This document shows, piece after piece, positions 50,505 through 50,505 of a stretch of DNA of 50,505 nt. Where the stretch lies: positions 1-50,505 of the IMG/VR virus record IMGVR_UViG_3300044640_000715, one strand, 5' to 3'. Made by a program: the position numbers and the translations under genes. Within the stretch, counting starts at the first letter, position 1; each line of letters starts with the position of its first letter. Below the pieces are notes generated by a model that was not told where the DNA came from, ran no database searches, and saw only the letters and a list, made by a program, of their open reading frames with translations. This stretch comes from a virus.

Positions 50505-50505
50505 A

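Noticed and set aside
1-50505. tRNA genes, CRISPR arrays, integrase, insertion sequences
   Set aside because: I saw no cloverleaf-like gene, repeat-spacer pattern, recombinase or transposase motif. Gaps between genes are too short to hold most of these.

Overview
The window looks like a segment of a large, AT-rich, lytic tailed phage of the crAss-like type (order Crassvirales), whose hosts are Bacteroidetes. The evidence is its layout and gene set. A plus-strand arm (1-29107) carries a few enormous virion genes. One of them encodes a 4462-residue protein with the DFDVD-type active site of the virion-packaged crAss RNA polymerase. A convergent minus-strand arm (29187 to the right edge) carries about 36 short, tightly overlapping replication, recombination and nucleotide-metabolism genes. 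Genes lack clear Shine-Dalgarno sequences, arginine is read almost only from AGA, and one leader has a Bacteroidetes-type TAnnTTTG element. I see no integrase, tRNA, CRISPR array or insertion sequence. The standard bacterial code explains every gene.

Plus-strand (late) arm: a 5'-truncated tail-tip (muzzle/nozzle-like) protein open from base 1; a 1452-aa virion protein with a glycine/asparagine-rich beta-barrel-like stretch; a 689-aa virion or cargo protein; the 4462-aa RNA polymerase with a C-terminal HELVH metalloprotease motif; a 1657-aa protein with C-terminal hydrophobic segments; a 55- or 56-residue basic peptide; and a DEDDy exonuclease with a zinc ribbon. The arm ends in hairpins at 29122-29179 that face the convergent minus-strand genes. 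The large proteins are probably packaged in the particle and ejected with the DNA, so that the polymerase can transcribe early genes.

Minus-strand arm, in transcription order from the right edge: the C-terminus of an SF1-type helicase, an OB-fold DUF3127-like protein, small membrane and coiled-coil proteins, family A DNA polymerase, a 35-aa zinc-knuckle peptide, small unknown genes, an SF2 helicase, a DnaB-type helicase with an upstream partner, a Sak4-like ATPase, a membrane/AT-hook peptide, an HTH protein, an SSB-like protein, a TOPRIM primase and an apparently inactive uracil-DNA-glycosylase-fold protein. Next comes a five-gene block described below. The arm finishes with a Holliday-junction-resolvase-like nuclease, a Cas4/RecB-like nuclease, a DUF6378-like protein, an Xre regulator, an SPL-family radical SAM enzyme, a GroES-like co-chaperonin and a MazG-like pyrophosphohydrolase.

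The most remarkable part is 39485-35016. It encodes a beta-grasp ubiquitin-like protein, a protein with an E2-like signature (YP-x-x-P, HSHLP, GTFC), a JAB/JAMM isopeptidase with a perfect catalytic motif, a ThiF/E1-like adenylyltransferase, and an unknown protein whose start overlaps the E1 stop. The order Ubl-E2-JAB-E1 is the same as that of the bacterial antiphage Bil operon and resembles the plasmid PRTRC modules, but here it is carried by a phage inside its replication arm. A strong hairpin terminator separates the Ubl gene from the enzyme genes, which suggests a controlled ratio of modifier to enzymes. CpG dinucleotides are strikingly rare throughout the window.
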